DNA of 64,000 bases from Flavobacterium hydrocarbonoxydans (GTDB taxonomy: Bacteria > Bacteroidota > Bacteroidia > Flavobacteriales > Flavobacteriaceae): assembly GCF_009789235.1 (NCBI RefSeq), contig NZ_WSTB01000014.1:1-64000 (forward strand), in the 5' to 3' direction. Below are positions 8,347 through 18,033 of the stretch, piece after piece; the stretch's first letter is position 1, and each line of letters opens with the position of its first letter. The position numbers were made by a program, and so were the translations under genes. A model generated the notes under the pieces. It saw nothing but the letters and a program-made list of their open reading frames with translations, searched no databases and was not told the DNA's origin.

Positions 8347-10536
8347 ATGACTCTTTCCTTTTGGCGATATACACACTTAGTTTTAGCATTGTTTTCATCT
8401 GTATTTTTACTACTAGCGTCTGTAACTGGTGTAATTCTGGCCGTTGATGCTATTCAGGAAAAAATACCTTCTTACCGAATTGACAACTTTGACAGCATAA
8501 CTTTAGGAGAGAGCCTGCCTGAACTCCGTAAGACTTACCCTGAAATTACCGAAGTTACTGTCGATTACAATCAGTTTGTAACACTTCAGGGTATTGATCA
8601 AAAAGACAATGATGTTCATCATTATATAAATCCAAAAACAGGAGAAATTTTAGGAACTCCAATCAAAAAAAGTGCATTTATTCAATGGATAACGGCTTTT
8701 CATCGCTCTCTTTTTCTTAAAGATGCCGGGCGTTTTACGGTTGGTTTTATCTCTTTTCTATTAGTCTTAATTTCGATTTCGGGTTTTGCTTTGATTATCA
8801 ACAGACAAAGGAGTCTGCGTAATTTCTTTTCTAAAATCGTAAAAGAATATCTCGCACAATATTATCATGTTGTGTTAGGAAGACTGGCTTTGATTCCGAT
8901 TTTGATTATTGCCCTTACCGGAATGTATCTTACCCTGGAAAAGTTTAATTTTTTCCTTGAAAAAAAAGCGGAAACTGAAATCAAAACTGAAATTGCAGCA
9001 TCGCAAAAAGGTGCGAATCTGAATATTTTTAAAACTACGCTTCTGGCTGATGTTCAAAAAATTGAATTTCCTTTTTCAGATGACCCTGAAGAATTTTATA
9101 TCATTAAACTAAAAGACAAAGAAATTGAAGTCAATCAGATAACAGGTGCTGTTGTGAGCGAAAAACATTATCCGATGGCGGTTTTACTGGCCGATTTGAG
9201 TCTGGATCTGCATACCGGAAGAACCAATATGGTTTGGGCTTCCGTTTTAGGAATTGCCTCTCTTTGTATTTTATTTTTTATCTATTCTGGTTTTGCAATG
9301 ACTCTGAAACGCCGATCAAGTCGCATCAAAAACAAATACAAGGCTGAAGAGAGTAATTATATTTTACTTGTTGGTTCTGAAAATGGCAGTTCATTACGAT
9401 TTGCAAATTCGATTTACAAACAATTAATTACCAATGGTAAAAAAGCATTTCTTGCCGAGCTAAACAATTATACCGTTTATCCTAAAGCCGAACATTTTAT
9501 CGTATTGGCATCGACACACGGTTTGGGAGATCCGCCATCGAATGCTACCAAATTTATTTCGTTGCTAGAAAAAATCGAACAGCAGCAAAAAATCAAGGTT
9601 AGTGTCGTAGGATTTGGATCAAAAGCTTATCCTGATTTTTGTGGTTTTGCTTATGAAATTGATAAATTCATTCAAACCAAAAACTGGTCGGAGCGATTTT
9701 TAGAACTACAAACCGTAAATGACAAATCGGCTGCGGAATTTGTAAACTGGGTAAAACTATGGAGTGACAAAACCGAAATTCCGCTTGCCACTACTCCATC
9801 TTTGTATAACGATGTTCCTAAAGGTTTACAAAAACTGATGGTACTTGACAAAACAATCCTGTCTGATACTGACCAGACATTTTTACTGACGCTGAGAGCC
9901 AATATGAGAACCCAATATACTTCAGGCGATTTATTGGCTATTTATCCTGCCAATGATAATCTGGAGCGGCTTTATTCGATAGGAAAACATAGCGGAAACA
10001 TTCAATTAGTTGTAAAACTGCATCCTTCTGGATTAGGCTCCGGTTATTTATACCATCTCGCTCCTGGAGATATTATAAAAGCAAGAATCATCAAAAATGA
10101 GGCTTTTCATTTTCCTAAAAAAGCGTCAAAAGTTGCCCTGATTTCAAACGGAACGGGCATTGCTCCTTTTCTGGGAATGATCGAGCAAAACAAGAAGAAA
10201 ACCGAAACCCATTTATATTGCGGTTTTAGGCAGCATACCGAAACTATTTTGGGTTATGAAAAATTTGCTGATGAAATGTCACAAAAAAATTATCTGAATA
10301 GTTTTCATATCGCTTTTTCGAAAGAAGCCAATCATTGTTATGTAATGGATTTGATACAACGTGATGCGGCCTTTTTTGCAGCTTTATTACAAAATAATGG
10401 CGTAATTATGATTTGTGGTTCATTGGCCATGCAACAAGATGTAGAAAAAGCTCTTGATATAATTTGTCTTGAAAAAATGAATAAAAGTCTGGCGGTTTAT
10501 AAAGAAAATGCGCAACTATTGACGGATTGTTATTAG
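8347..10536 (+). CDS. PepSY membrane domain fused to flavodoxin and NAD(P)H reductase
   Basis: A 729-residue inner-membrane flavoreductase. Residues 1-320 form a PepSY_TM unit with about four membrane helices and conserved histidines (His10, His119, His174, His289) that could bind heme. A flavodoxin-like FMN domain starts near residue 337 (ILLVGSENGSS, then ASTHGLGDPPSN). A ferredoxin-NADP reductase-type FAD/NAD(P)H module follows, with ISNGTGIAP at about 599. This architecture suits carrying electrons from cytoplasmic NAD(P)H across the membrane, as proposed for ferric-siderophore reductases. It is framed by DUF2271, apbE and a TonB receptor, which supports an iron-reduction role. The actual acceptor is unknown, and heme binding is inference. 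Confidence 0.85.
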   Translation: MTLSFWRYTHLVLALFSSVFLLLASVTGVILAVDAIQEKIPSYRIDNFDSITLGESLPELRKTYPEITEVTVDYNQFVTLQGIDQKDNDVHHYINPKTGEILGTPIKKSAFIQWITAFHRSLFLKDAGRFTVGFISFLLVLISISGFALIINRQRSLRNFFSKIVKEYLAQYYHVVLGRLALIPILIIALTGMYLTLEKFNFFLEKKAETEIKTEIAASQKGANLNIFKTTLLADVQKIEFPFSDDPEEFYIIKLKDKEIEVNQITGAVVSEKHYPMAVLLADLSLDLHTGRTNMVWASVLGIASLCILFFIYSGFAMTLKRRSSRIKNKYKAEESNYILLVGSENGSSLRFANSIYKQLITNGKKAFLAELNNYTVYPKAEHFIVLASTHGLGDPPSNATKFISLLEKIEQQQKIKVSVVGFGSKAYPDFCGFAYEIDKFIQTKNWSERFLELQTVNDKSAAEFVNWVKLWSDKTEIPLATTPSLYNDVPKGLQKLMVLDKTILSDTDQTFLLTLRANMRTQYTSGDLLAIYPANDNLERLYSIGKHSGNIQLVVKLHPSGLGSGYLYHLAPGDIIKARIIKNEAFHFPKKASKVALISNGTGIAPFLGMIEQNKKKTETHLYCGFRQHTETILGYEKFADEMSQKNYLNSFHIAFSKEANHCYVMDLIQRDAAFFAALLQNNGVIMICGSLAMQQDVEKALDIICLEKMNKSLAVYKENAQLLTDCY

Positions 10537-10573
10537 TGATCAAGTTCCTAAATTAAAGAAACAAAAAAGTCAG

Positions 10574-10654
10574 CACAAACTTGTCATTCCCTTAGGAATC
10601 TCTATACTTAGCGAATATTAGCGCGTGAGATTCCTACGGGATGACAAGTTTGTG
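10574..10654. repeat. Inverted repeat of the CCTACGGAATGACAAG family
   Basis: Arms 10574-10602 and 10627-10654 pair almost perfectly (CACAAACTTGTCATTCC against a slightly shorter partner). The arm sequence is the same as that repeated at 626-1169, so it is a full inverted copy of that dispersed family. It separates the PepSY gene from apbE and may terminate transcription. Confidence 0.75.
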
Positions 10655-10696
10655 GTCAGTTTATGGTTATTCTATTGCGTTTAATTTTAATTATTT

Positions 10697-11695
10697 ATGA
10701 AAACTAAAAATATATTTCTTCCAAAATATTTTCTTTTTCTTCTTGTACTGATGTGTAGCTTTTCAAGTCAAAGTCAAGTCTTACGAAAAAGAGCTACTTT
10801 GCTTATGGGTGGTCGTTTTGACATTAGTATTGTGGATAAAGACTCACTTTCGGCTGAACAGGACATTAATGAAGTAATTGCCGAAATCAGCCGAATAGAA
10901 AATCTAATTTCAGACTGGAAGCCGGATTCTCAAGTTTCAGAAGTCAATCAAAATGCGGGAATTCGTCCTGTAAAAGTAGATCGTGAAGTTTTTGAACTGA
11001 CGCAGAAAGCCATTCGTTTTTCTGAAATAACCAACGGTGCTTTTGATATTAGCTTTGCAGCTATGGACCGAATCTGGAAATTTGACGGCTCGATGACCGA
11101 GATGCCTTCGGCGGAAGCCATAAAAAAATCGGTAGCAAAAGTGGGTTATAAAAACATTATTCTGGATAGTACTCAATCGACTATTTTCCTGAAGTTAAAA
11201 GGAATGAAAATTGGATTTGGCGCTTTAGGCGAAGGTTACGCAACCGATAAATGCCGCAAAATGATGCTTGAAAAAGGAGTACAATCCGGAATTGTAAATG
11301 CGTCCGGCGATATGAGTACCTGGGGAAAACAGCCTAACGGAAAAGATTGGAACATTGGTATTACAAATCCGTTTGATACCGATAAAATGGTAGAAATCGT
11401 TCCGGTAAACAATGGTGCGGTAACGACTTCAGGTAATTATGAAAAATTCGTGGTTTTTGATGGAAAACGGTATTCACACATTATAAATCCAGCGACTGGT
11501 TATCCTTCTACGGGTTTATGCAGTGTAACTGTTTTTGGTCCCAGTGCCGAAATGGCAAACGGTTTCAGTACTTCATTAATGGTTTTAGGGAAAAAGGAAG
11601 GTTTAAAATTATTACAAAATTATCCGGATTATAGCTGTATTATGATTACAGATAGTGGCAAAATCATTAAATCAGGAAATTTTAAATTGAAATAA
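10697..11695 (+). CDS. apbE: FAD:protein FMN transferase (ApbE)
   Basis: 332 residues with an N-terminal signal sequence (hydrophobic residues 11-25). ApbE moves FMN from FAD onto a Thr or Ser of exported target proteins, using Mg2+. Family motifs are clear: SRIENLISDWKPDSQVSEVN near the start, GFGALGEGYATDKC, NASGDMSTWG, and the metal-site HIINPATGYPS. Length is normal. It is exported, so targets must be periplasmic; the DUF2271 protein encoded at 7717 has a fitting TGAS sequence. A hairpin follows the stop, and the next receptor gene has its own promoter, so apbE is probably a separate transcription unit. Confidence 0.93.
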   Translation: MKTKNIFLPKYFLFLLVLMCSFSSQSQVLRKRATLLMGGRFDISIVDKDSLSAEQDINEVIAEISRIENLISDWKPDSQVSEVNQNAGIRPVKVDREVFELTQKAIRFSEITNGAFDISFAAMDRIWKFDGSMTEMPSAEAIKKSVAKVGYKNIILDSTQSTIFLKLKGMKIGFGALGEGYATDKCRKMMLEKGVQSGIVNASGDMSTWGKQPNGKDWNIGITNPFDTDKMVEIVPVNNGAVTTSGNYEKFVVFDGKRYSHIINPATGYPSTGLCSVTVFGPSAEMANGFSTSLMVLGKKEGLKLLQNYPDYSCIMITDSGKIIKSGNFKLK

Positions 11696-11748
11696 CACTT
11701 GTTTTAATTCTATTTAGAAAAAAAATCATCAAAATATTGATTTGTAAG

Positions 11749-11772
11749 AGGCTTCACCAGTACGTGGAGCCT
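11749..11772 (+). terminator. Terminator of apbE
   Basis: AGGCTTCAC pairs with GTGGAGCCT across a 6-nt loop, followed by TTTTTATTTT. Confidence 0.75.
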
Positions 11773-11823
11773 TTTTATTTTATCTAAATCACTTTAAAAC
11801 AAAGATTTAAAATATTTTATCAA

Positions 11824-11898
11824 TATTTAATCTAAATAAGGTTTGTTAAACAAATATTAAATTTTACATTTGTACCTATTTTTATCAAGTCTAAATAA
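11824..11898 (+). promoter_or_regulatory. Candidate regulated promoter of TonB receptor 11919
   Basis: -33 TTTG at 11842-11845, a 19-bp spacer, then -7 TACATTTG at 11865-11872, matching the Bacteroidota promoter consensus. TCTAAATAA occurs at 11831-11839, just upstream of the -33 box and inside TATTTA-N3-TAAATA (11824-11838), and again at 11890-11898, downstream of the expected start of transcription. The box-to-box distance (59 bp) is identical to that at 6076/6135. Confidence 0.72.
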
Positions 11899-11918
11899 TA
11901 ACCCATTCATTTTATATT

Positions 11919-14306
11919 ATGAATTGTCTGAATTACTACAAAAAATTCATCCTAACGGTAAGCTTCTTTATGCTTTCGGTTGTTGGTTTTGCTCAACAAG
12001 GCGGAACTATTAAAGGAAATATACAAACCAGCGATGATAAAGCTGCTGAAGGAGTTTCTGTTTCTGTAAAAGGAACAAACAAAACTACAATTGCGGACAA
12101 CAATGGAGTATTTGAACTTACAAATGTACCTGCTGGATCGCAAACTTTAGTGGTTACATTGGTAGGCTATGAAGATCTTCTTGAAGAAATTGCAGTTAAT
12201 CCCGGAGAAGTTACAAATGTAGATTTGAAACTTACTTTGTCAAATACTGAGCTGAACCAAGTTGTAGTTTTAAGTAATAAAAGCGCTTCTAAAACCAACC
12301 GAATTTCATCATCGCTTCGTTTACAATCTGCGATTATCGAAATCCCGCAAAACATTCAGGTTGTTACTGCAAAACTGATGCAGGATCAGCAAATTTTTGA
12401 TATGCTTGAAGGTGCTACCAGAAACGTAAGTGGTGTTACAAGAGTAGAACATTGGGACAATTACGCTAACATTTTTATGAGAGGTAGCCGTGTAAATCCT
12501 TTTAGAAATGGTATGAATGTAAGTACAACCTGGGGCCCCTTGACCGAAGACATGAGTATGGTAGAGCGTATTGAGTTCGTAAAAGGACCTGCTGGATTTA
12601 TGTTGTCAAACGGAAACGCAAGCGGATTGTATAATGTGGTAACAAAAAAACCAAGCGGACGCAACAAAGGTGAAGCTACTCTTACATTAGGAAGTTATGA
12701 TTTGTACAGAGCTGCTATTGATTTGGATGGTAAATTATCAAAAGATGGTAAATTATTATATCGTGTAAACGTAATGGGACAAGCCAAAGGCAGTCACCGT
12801 CAATTTGATTACAATAATCGCTACTCTATCGCACCCGTATTAAAATATCTGGTGGATGACAATACAGCTATTACACTAGAATATACACATCAGTTTTCGC
12901 AAGTAAACATGATTGGAACAAATTATGCTTTTTCTAAAAAAGGCTATGCTGATTTGCCAAGAAACTTTACTACTGGTGAAGGTAATTTTGACCCAACAAA
13001 CATGAATGATAAAAGTCTTCTTCTTATTTTAGATCACAAAATAAGCAATAACTGGAAATTTACAGGACAAGCTGCTTACTTTAATTATACTCAGGTAGGT
13101 ATGTCTATGTGGCCTGATGGTATTTCGGGTGCAGATCAGAACATTATGGCAAGACGTGTTTATATCTCAGAAGATTATGCCATCGCTAAAACAGGACAAT
13201 TTTTTGTAAATGGAGAAGAAAAAACAGGGATTGTGAATCACAAAATATTGGCAGGAATCGATTTGAGTGATAAAATTAATTATTATGACTGGGTTCAAAG
13301 TGCTTTGCTTACTGATCTTGATATCTACAATCCTGTTTACGGAAGTATGAATTCTAGCAATATGCCTGTGTTTGACAGAAGTGTTGACATTAAAGTAAGA
13401 GGACTTCAATATAAAAATGCTTACAATGCGTTTTATGTACAGGACGAACTTGGTTTTCTTGATAATGCTCTTCGTTTAACAGTAGCCGGTAGATATACAA
13501 CTTTAAAAACAGCGAATGTTTATAGTGGTGATTTCGAAGATAGTAAATTTACACCTCGTTTAGGATTGAGCTGGTCAATCAACCAAAATACTTCTGTTTA
13601 TGCTTTAAGAGACGAATCATTTAATGAAAATTACGGATTAGACTGGCAAAAAAAATCTTTTGATCCATTAACTGGAACCAATTATGAATTAGGTTTCAAA
13701 AAAGATTGGATGGACGGAAAATGGAATTCAACATTTGCAGTATATCAAATTAAAAACAATAACGTACTTACTGCTGACTTGGATCCAACTCACTATGAGG
13801 ATGGTATTATACCTGCAAACCCATTTAACAAACAAAACGGACAAACAAAAGTGGAAGGTTTTGAAGCAGATATTAGAGGAGAAATTTTTAAAAACCTTGA
13901 CGTAGTAATCAATTACGCATTTACCGAAGGAAAAACTACAAAAGATACTAATCCTGCAATGGTAGGTAGTCAACTATCAGGAACTTCAAAACATGTTCAG
14001 AATACCTGGTTAAATTATAAAATAGATAATGGTGCTTTGAATGGTATTGGGCTTTCTTTAGGATACCAATATCAGGCAGACAGAAAACCATGGTTTGCCT
14101 CTAACGACGAAACACAATTACCGGATTATTTCCGTTTGGATGGTGGGATAACATACACTAAAAACAAAATGACCTATAATCTTCTTGTAAACAACATCTT
14201 AGACGAATATTTATACTCAGGAGGATATTATGACTACAATCAAACGTATTACTGGCAAACAGAACCTGGAACAAATGTTCGTTTCTCTGTTAGCTACAAA
14301 TTCTAA
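11919..14306 (+). CDS. TonB-dependent siderophore receptor with carboxypeptidase-like N-domain
   Basis: A 795-residue outer-membrane receptor. It has a signal peptide ending near GFAQQ, a CarboxypepD_reg-like beta domain at about residues 28-115 (GTIKGNIQTSDDKAAEGVSV), then a plug (IPQNIQVVTAKLMQDQQ; VERIEFVKGPAGFML; NASGLYNVVTKKP) and a 22-strand barrel ending with an aromatic C-terminus (RFSVSYKF). This pattern is of the FecA/FhuE siderophore group. It imports a ferric chelate using TonB-ExbBD energy; the ligand is unknown. The boxed promoter suggests iron-dependent repression. A terminator separates it from the DUF4198 gene, although read-through is possible. Confidence 0.93.
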   Translation: MNCLNYYKKFILTVSFFMLSVVGFAQQGGTIKGNIQTSDDKAAEGVSVSVKGTNKTTIADNNGVFELTNVPAGSQTLVVTLVGYEDLLEEIAVNPGEVTNVDLKLTLSNTELNQVVVLSNKSASKTNRISSSLRLQSAIIEIPQNIQVVTAKLMQDQQIFDMLEGATRNVSGVTRVEHWDNYANIFMRGSRVNPFRNGMNVSTTWGPLTEDMSMVERIEFVKGPAGFMLSNGNASGLYNVVTKKPSGRNKGEATLTLGSYDLYRAAIDLDGKLSKDGKLLYRVNVMGQAKGSHRQFDYNNRYSIAPVLKYLVDDNTAITLEYTHQFSQVNMIGTNYAFSKKGYADLPRNFTTGEGNFDPTNMNDKSLLLILDHKISNNWKFTGQAAYFNYTQVGMSMWPDGISGADQNIMARRVYISEDYAIAKTGQFFVNGEEKTGIVNHKILAGIDLSDKINYYDWVQSALLTDLDIYNPVYGSMNSSNMPVFDRSVDIKVRGLQYKNAYNAFYVQDELGFLDNALRLTVAGRYTTLKTANVYSGDFEDSKFTPRLGLSWSINQNTSVYALRDESFNENYGLDWQKKSFDPLTGTNYELGFKKDWMDGKWNSTFAVYQIKNNNVLTADLDPTHYEDGIIPANPFNKQNGQTKVEGFEADIRGEIFKNLDVVINYAFTEGKTTKDTNPAMVGSQLSGTSKHVQNTWLNYKIDNGALNGIGLSLGYQYQADRKPWFASNDETQLPDYFRLDGGITYTKNKMTYNLLVNNILDEYLYSGGYYDYNQTYYWQTEPGTNVRFSVSYKF

Positions 14307-14319
14307 ATAAAAAAACATA

Positions 14320-14355
14320 AAAATCCCTTACACAGCAATTTGTTTAAGGGATTTT
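14320..14355 (+). terminator. Terminator between receptor and DUF4198 gene
   Basis: A perfect 11-bp stem, AAAATCCCTTA with TAAGGGATTTT, followed by ATTTA. It decides the next start codon: an in-frame ATG at 14340 lies inside this hairpin, so the real start is 14388. Confidence 0.8.
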
Positions 14356-14387
14356 ATTTAAAAATAAAACTTAAAATCTTACTTATT

Positions 14388-15113
14388 ATGAAATCAAATA
14401 ATTTAAAAAAATTAGCTTTTGTACTTTTAATGTTCGTTACTAGTCCTGCCTTATTTGCTCATGCTTTATGGATCGAAACTAAAGCTACAGGAACAAAAGG
14501 TAAAGCTCAGGAAATATCTGTTTTCTTTGGAGAATTTTCAGATAAAGACATTACTCCTGCTGCAAAATGGTTCTCGGATTTAAAAGACTTTTCGCTAGTA
14601 GTCATTTCTCCTTCAAAAAAAGAAATTAAATTGACTGCTAATGCTTTAGAAAATAAATATCAGGCTTTTTTTACTCCGGATGAAGATGGCGTTTATACCA
14701 TTGCGATGCACCATAAAGTAAAAGATGTTTACGGAACTATGGTTTTGGATTATAACTCAAGTGCAACTGTAACGGTTGGAAATGCTGCAACAGGAAACGA
14801 AGCTACAGCAAACAGAAATGTTATTAGTTTATTTTCTAAAGATGTAATTGCAGCTAAGAAAGATGTAAAAATAAATGTAAATGCTTTGTACGAAGGTAAA
14901 ATTGCAAAAGAGCAAAAAATGAAAGTTATCGCACCAAATGGTTGGGAAAAAGAATTATGGAGCAACGAAAACGGTGAAATTGCTTTTACACCAATCTGGT
15001 CAGGAAACTACATGGTAGAATTTGCTTATACTGAAAAAGCTTCTGGAGAACACAACGGAAAAAAATACGATGAAGTTTGGAAAATGGCCACTTATTTGAT
15101 TTCGGTTAAATAA
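14388..15113 (+). CDS. DUF4198 (NikM-like) periplasmic protein
   Basis: 241 residues from the ATG at 14388. An upstream in-frame ATG at 14340 lies within the terminator hairpin and would put 16 charged and mixed residues before the signal peptide, so it is rejected. The signal peptide ends near PALFA, and the mature protein starts HALWIETKA, the typical DUF4198 opening. The family is predicted to work in metal or siderophore uptake in the periplasm and often follows TonB receptors, as here. Two immunoglobulin-like beta segments are suggested by the pattern ending ISGNYMVEFAYTEKASGEHNG-like residues. No enzymatic motif is seen. Confidence 0.8.
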   Translation: MKSNNLKKLAFVLLMFVTSPALFAHALWIETKATGTKGKAQEISVFFGEFSDKDITPAAKWFSDLKDFSLVVISPSKKEIKLTANALENKYQAFFTPDEDGVYTIAMHHKVKDVYGTMVLDYNSSATVTVGNAATGNEATANRNVISLFSKDVIAAKKDVKINVNALYEGKIAKEQKMKVIAPNGWEKELWSNENGEIAFTPIWSGNYMVEFAYTEKASGEHNGKKYDEVWKMATYLISVK

Positions 15114-15152
15114 CCTCTCTTTCTTTTTCATACAAATTAAAAAAACTTTATT

Positions 15153-15176
15153 AAAGCCTTACACTGTAAGGCTTTT
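15153..15176 (+). terminator. Terminator after DUF4198 gene
   Basis: AAAGCCTTAC pairs perfectly with GTAAGGCTTT across a 3-nt loop, followed by TTTAATTT. Confidence 0.85.
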
Positions 15177-15522
15177 TAATTTATTAAAATAAGCTCAATA
15201 AACCATTCTCATTACAAAACAATATGACTATCCGTTTCTTATACCAATCATTAAGAATAGCACAAATATGAAATTGATTTCAACTAATAGCGCCGATTGT
15301 GAGTTATAAAGAGCTATGAAAAATAAAATTTAAAACTCTTAAAAAAAAATCAAATAAAACTAATAATACAAAGCATTTTCTTACCAACTAATTTTATAAA
15401 CAATTAACAAGCAAATAGTTATAATATTAAGCTTAATTATTCTAAATAAACTTTGCATAACCCAATGTTGGTATTTATATTTGCACAAAAATACTAATTT
15501 TTAATTATTCTAAATAAATAGC
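15177..15522. other. Intergenic region before second siderophore receptor
   Basis: About 345 bp of A+T-rich DNA without a gene. Its right part holds the boxed promoter at 15441-15517; I see nothing specific in the left part. Confidence 0.5.
15441..15517 (+). promoter_or_regulatory. Candidate regulated promoter of TonB receptor 15523
   Basis: TCTAAATAA at 15441-15449 directly precedes -33 TTTG (15452-15455). A 20-bp spacer leads to -7 TATATTTG (15476-15483). A second TCTAAATAA at 15509-15517 ends 6 bp before the ATG, where it overlaps the ribosome-binding region. Both boxes are preceded by TTAATTAT, so a 17-bp direct repeat is present. Confidence 0.7.
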
Positions 15523-17832
15523 ATGAAACATCTTTTACTTTTCGTATTATCGTTTTTAAGTTTAGCCACATATAGTCAGGAGTATTCAAGCAATGAGACT
15601 GCATCAGTAATTAACGATACTGTAAAAAATAAAAAAGGAGAAGTTTTAAACGAGGTAACAGTTACCGCTAATAAACCCAAAAAGCCCATATCTGCTGCAC
15701 GTTCTGGAATAAAAGTTATGGATTTACCTCAGAGTGTTCAAATCATTGGCAGCGAGGTTATCGAACAGCAACAAGCTATCCGATTAAGCGAAGTAATTAA
15801 AAATGCTAATGGTGTTTACGTAGGATCTGCCCGTGGGGGTGCTCAGGAATCGTTTTTCTCAAGAGGTTACGATATGTCTGGTAATAATATGTTCAAAAAC
15901 GGTTTTAGATACAATGCCGGATCAATTCCTGAAGTTTCTTCATTAGAAAAAGTTGAATTCCTTAAGGGAGGTTCTGCTTTATTATACGGTAACGTTGCAC
16001 CGGGCGGAATCTTAAATCTGGTTACAAAAACGCCAAAATTTATCCGAGGTGGCGAAGTATCGATGCAGGCAGGGAGTTATTCTTTTTATAAGCCAACAAT
16101 TGATTTTTACGGTCCATTAAACAATTCTATTGCTTATAGAATTACGGCTTCGTATGAGAACTCAGAAAGCTTTAGAGATTATGTAAAAAATGAGCGAATC
16201 TATGTTAATCCTTCATTATTATTTAACCTTTCAGATAAAACCCATATTACTTTACAAGGAGATTACTTAAGCGCAGACTGGACTCCAGATTTTGGAACTG
16301 GTATTTATGGTAAAGATATTTTAGACTTGCCACGTAACGAATTCTTTGGAGCCTTATGGTCAACTGGAAACACAAAATCATCGAGTGCTTCCTTATTATT
16401 CAATCATGATTTTAATGAAAATTGGAAATTAAGTTTTAACTCTTCGTATCAAACTTATAGAAGAACTCAAACTTCTACAGCACAATTAAGTACTATTCAG
16501 GCTAACGGAGACTGGAAACGTGGTCTAACAAAAGCCGATGCAGGTGAAAATATTTTTGGTGATCAATTGAGTTTACAAGGCACCTTTAATACCGGAAATG
16601 TAAAACATCAAATATTTACTGGTGTAGATTACGAAAACGCTCTTACTCCAAGTTATACTTTTGGATTTTATAATCCTGCAGCACCTGCTGACCTTATAAC
16701 AACAGAAGCTACCGCTATCAACTTATACAATTATGATTATGGCACCCAAAGTACAGTTATACCTTTTCAAACAAGAACAACGCAATTAACAAGTACAGAA
16801 ACACAACGTTTTGGGGCTTACTTTCAGGATTTAGTTTCGATTAATCAATACATAAAAGTATTAGCAGGATTACGTTGGTCTTGGCAGGAAAGCGAAGCTA
16901 CAACAACAAAAGAAGTAATTGGGAAAGATGTAAATAATAAAAATGTTATTACAACAACTTACGAAAACGCAGTGCCTGTAACGGCAACCAAAGTATTAAA
17001 CAGAGCTTTTTCTCCAAAAGCAGGATTAGTAATCCAGCCGACTACAGATTTTTCTATTTTTGCTAGCTATTCGAACTCTTTTACGCCTAACACAGGAACA
17101 ACCGTTAATGGAGACGTTCTAGATCCTTCTATTATTGATCAATATGAAGCAGGTATCAAAAAAGATTTTTGGAAAGGTCTTTTGAGCACAAACGTTACAG
17201 TTTATCAAATATCAAATAATAATTTGGCTCAAACGGCTCAGTTTTTAGCAGATGGTGTTACACAAAATGCAAACAATAATCTAAAAGAATTAGTGGGAGC
17301 TACAAAAGGAAAAGGGCTTGAAATTGATATTACTGCCCATCCTCTAATAGGTTTAAATATTATGGCTGGATACAGCTTTAATGAAACCAAAGTCTCTAAA
17401 TCATCCGGAACAAATGGAAGTTTAGTCGTTGGAGATATTTTAGCCAGAACTCCTAAACACACTGCCAACTTGAGCTTTTTCTACAAATTGCCATCTGGAA
17501 CATTAAAAGGTTTAACTTTTGGAGCAATCGGAAATTATATTGGTGACCGCACAGGAGGCTGGAACGATGATTATTTATGGACAGCTGTTGCACCTACACC
17601 TGCTAATCCTAAACCAGACCCAGCTTATACTATAACTATCAGAGACCGTGATATCCCATTAGAAGGCTATGCAACAGTTGATGCATCTTTAGGTTACGAC
17701 TGGAAAAAATTCTCTTTCTTATGCAAATTATCAAACATTACAAACGAATTGAATTATACCGTACACGAAAATTATAGTGTAAACCCAATTGCACCTCGTC
17801 AGGTTTTAGCGAGCTTGCGATATAAATTCTAA
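15523..17832 (+). CDS. TonB-dependent siderophore receptor
   Basis: A 769-residue outer-membrane receptor with a signal peptide (MKHLLLFVLSFLSLATYSQ). A TonB-box-like stretch NEVTVTANK comes just before a plug of the FhuE/FpvA type (MDLPQSVQIIGSEVIEQQQ; VEFLKGGSALLYG; GGILNLVTKTP), then a beta-barrel ending QVLASLRYKF. Unlike the receptor at 11919 it has no carboxypeptidase-like N-domain. It probably imports ferric hydroxamate or catecholate siderophores; the ligand is not deducible. Its own boxed promoter and terminator make it a single-gene unit. Confidence 0.93.
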   Translation: MKHLLLFVLSFLSLATYSQEYSSNETASVINDTVKNKKGEVLNEVTVTANKPKKPISAARSGIKVMDLPQSVQIIGSEVIEQQQAIRLSEVIKNANGVYVGSARGGAQESFFSRGYDMSGNNMFKNGFRYNAGSIPEVSSLEKVEFLKGGSALLYGNVAPGGILNLVTKTPKFIRGGEVSMQAGSYSFYKPTIDFYGPLNNSIAYRITASYENSESFRDYVKNERIYVNPSLLFNLSDKTHITLQGDYLSADWTPDFGTGIYGKDILDLPRNEFFGALWSTGNTKSSSASLLFNHDFNENWKLSFNSSYQTYRRTQTSTAQLSTIQANGDWKRGLTKADAGENIFGDQLSLQGTFNTGNVKHQIFTGVDYENALTPSYTFGFYNPAAPADLITTEATAINLYNYDYGTQSTVIPFQTRTTQLTSTETQRFGAYFQDLVSINQYIKVLAGLRWSWQESEATTTKEVIGKDVNNKNVITTTYENAVPVTATKVLNRAFSPKAGLVIQPTTDFSIFASYSNSFTPNTGTTVNGDVLDPSIIDQYEAGIKKDFWKGLLSTNVTVYQISNNNLAQTAQFLADGVTQNANNNLKELVGATKGKGLEIDITAHPLIGLNIMAGYSFNETKVSKSSGTNGSLVVGDILARTPKHTANLSFFYKLPSGTLKGLTFGAIGNYIGDRTGGWNDDYLWTAVAPTPANPKPDPAYTITIRDRDIPLEGYATVDASLGYDWKKFSFLCKLSNITNELNYTVHENYSVNPIAPRQVLASLRYKF

Positions 17833-17920
17833 AATATTGAATTAGTTTTTTTTTCCAAAACTTTTTCTGCTCATTTTCAAACAGAAGAAGTTTTGGTTTT
17901 TAATAAAAACATACTTTTAC

Positions 17921-17950
17921 AAAACCTCGTTTAGCAATAGACGAGGTTTT
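17921..17950 (+). terminator. Terminator after receptor 15523
   Basis: AAAACCTCGT pairs perfectly with ACGAGGTTTT across a 10-nt loop, followed by TTGTTTT. Confidence 0.85.
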
Positions 17951-18033
17951 TTGTTTTGAAAAAAGAAAGTCCTTTATTTGTATTTACTTTTGCTAAAAAC
18001 ATCCTGAATTTTAATAAAAACTAAAAATCTACA

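Noticed and set aside
14302..14310. TCTAAATAA at the end of the receptor gene 11919
   Set aside because: It is formed by the last Phe codon and the stop and has no promoter boxes around it.
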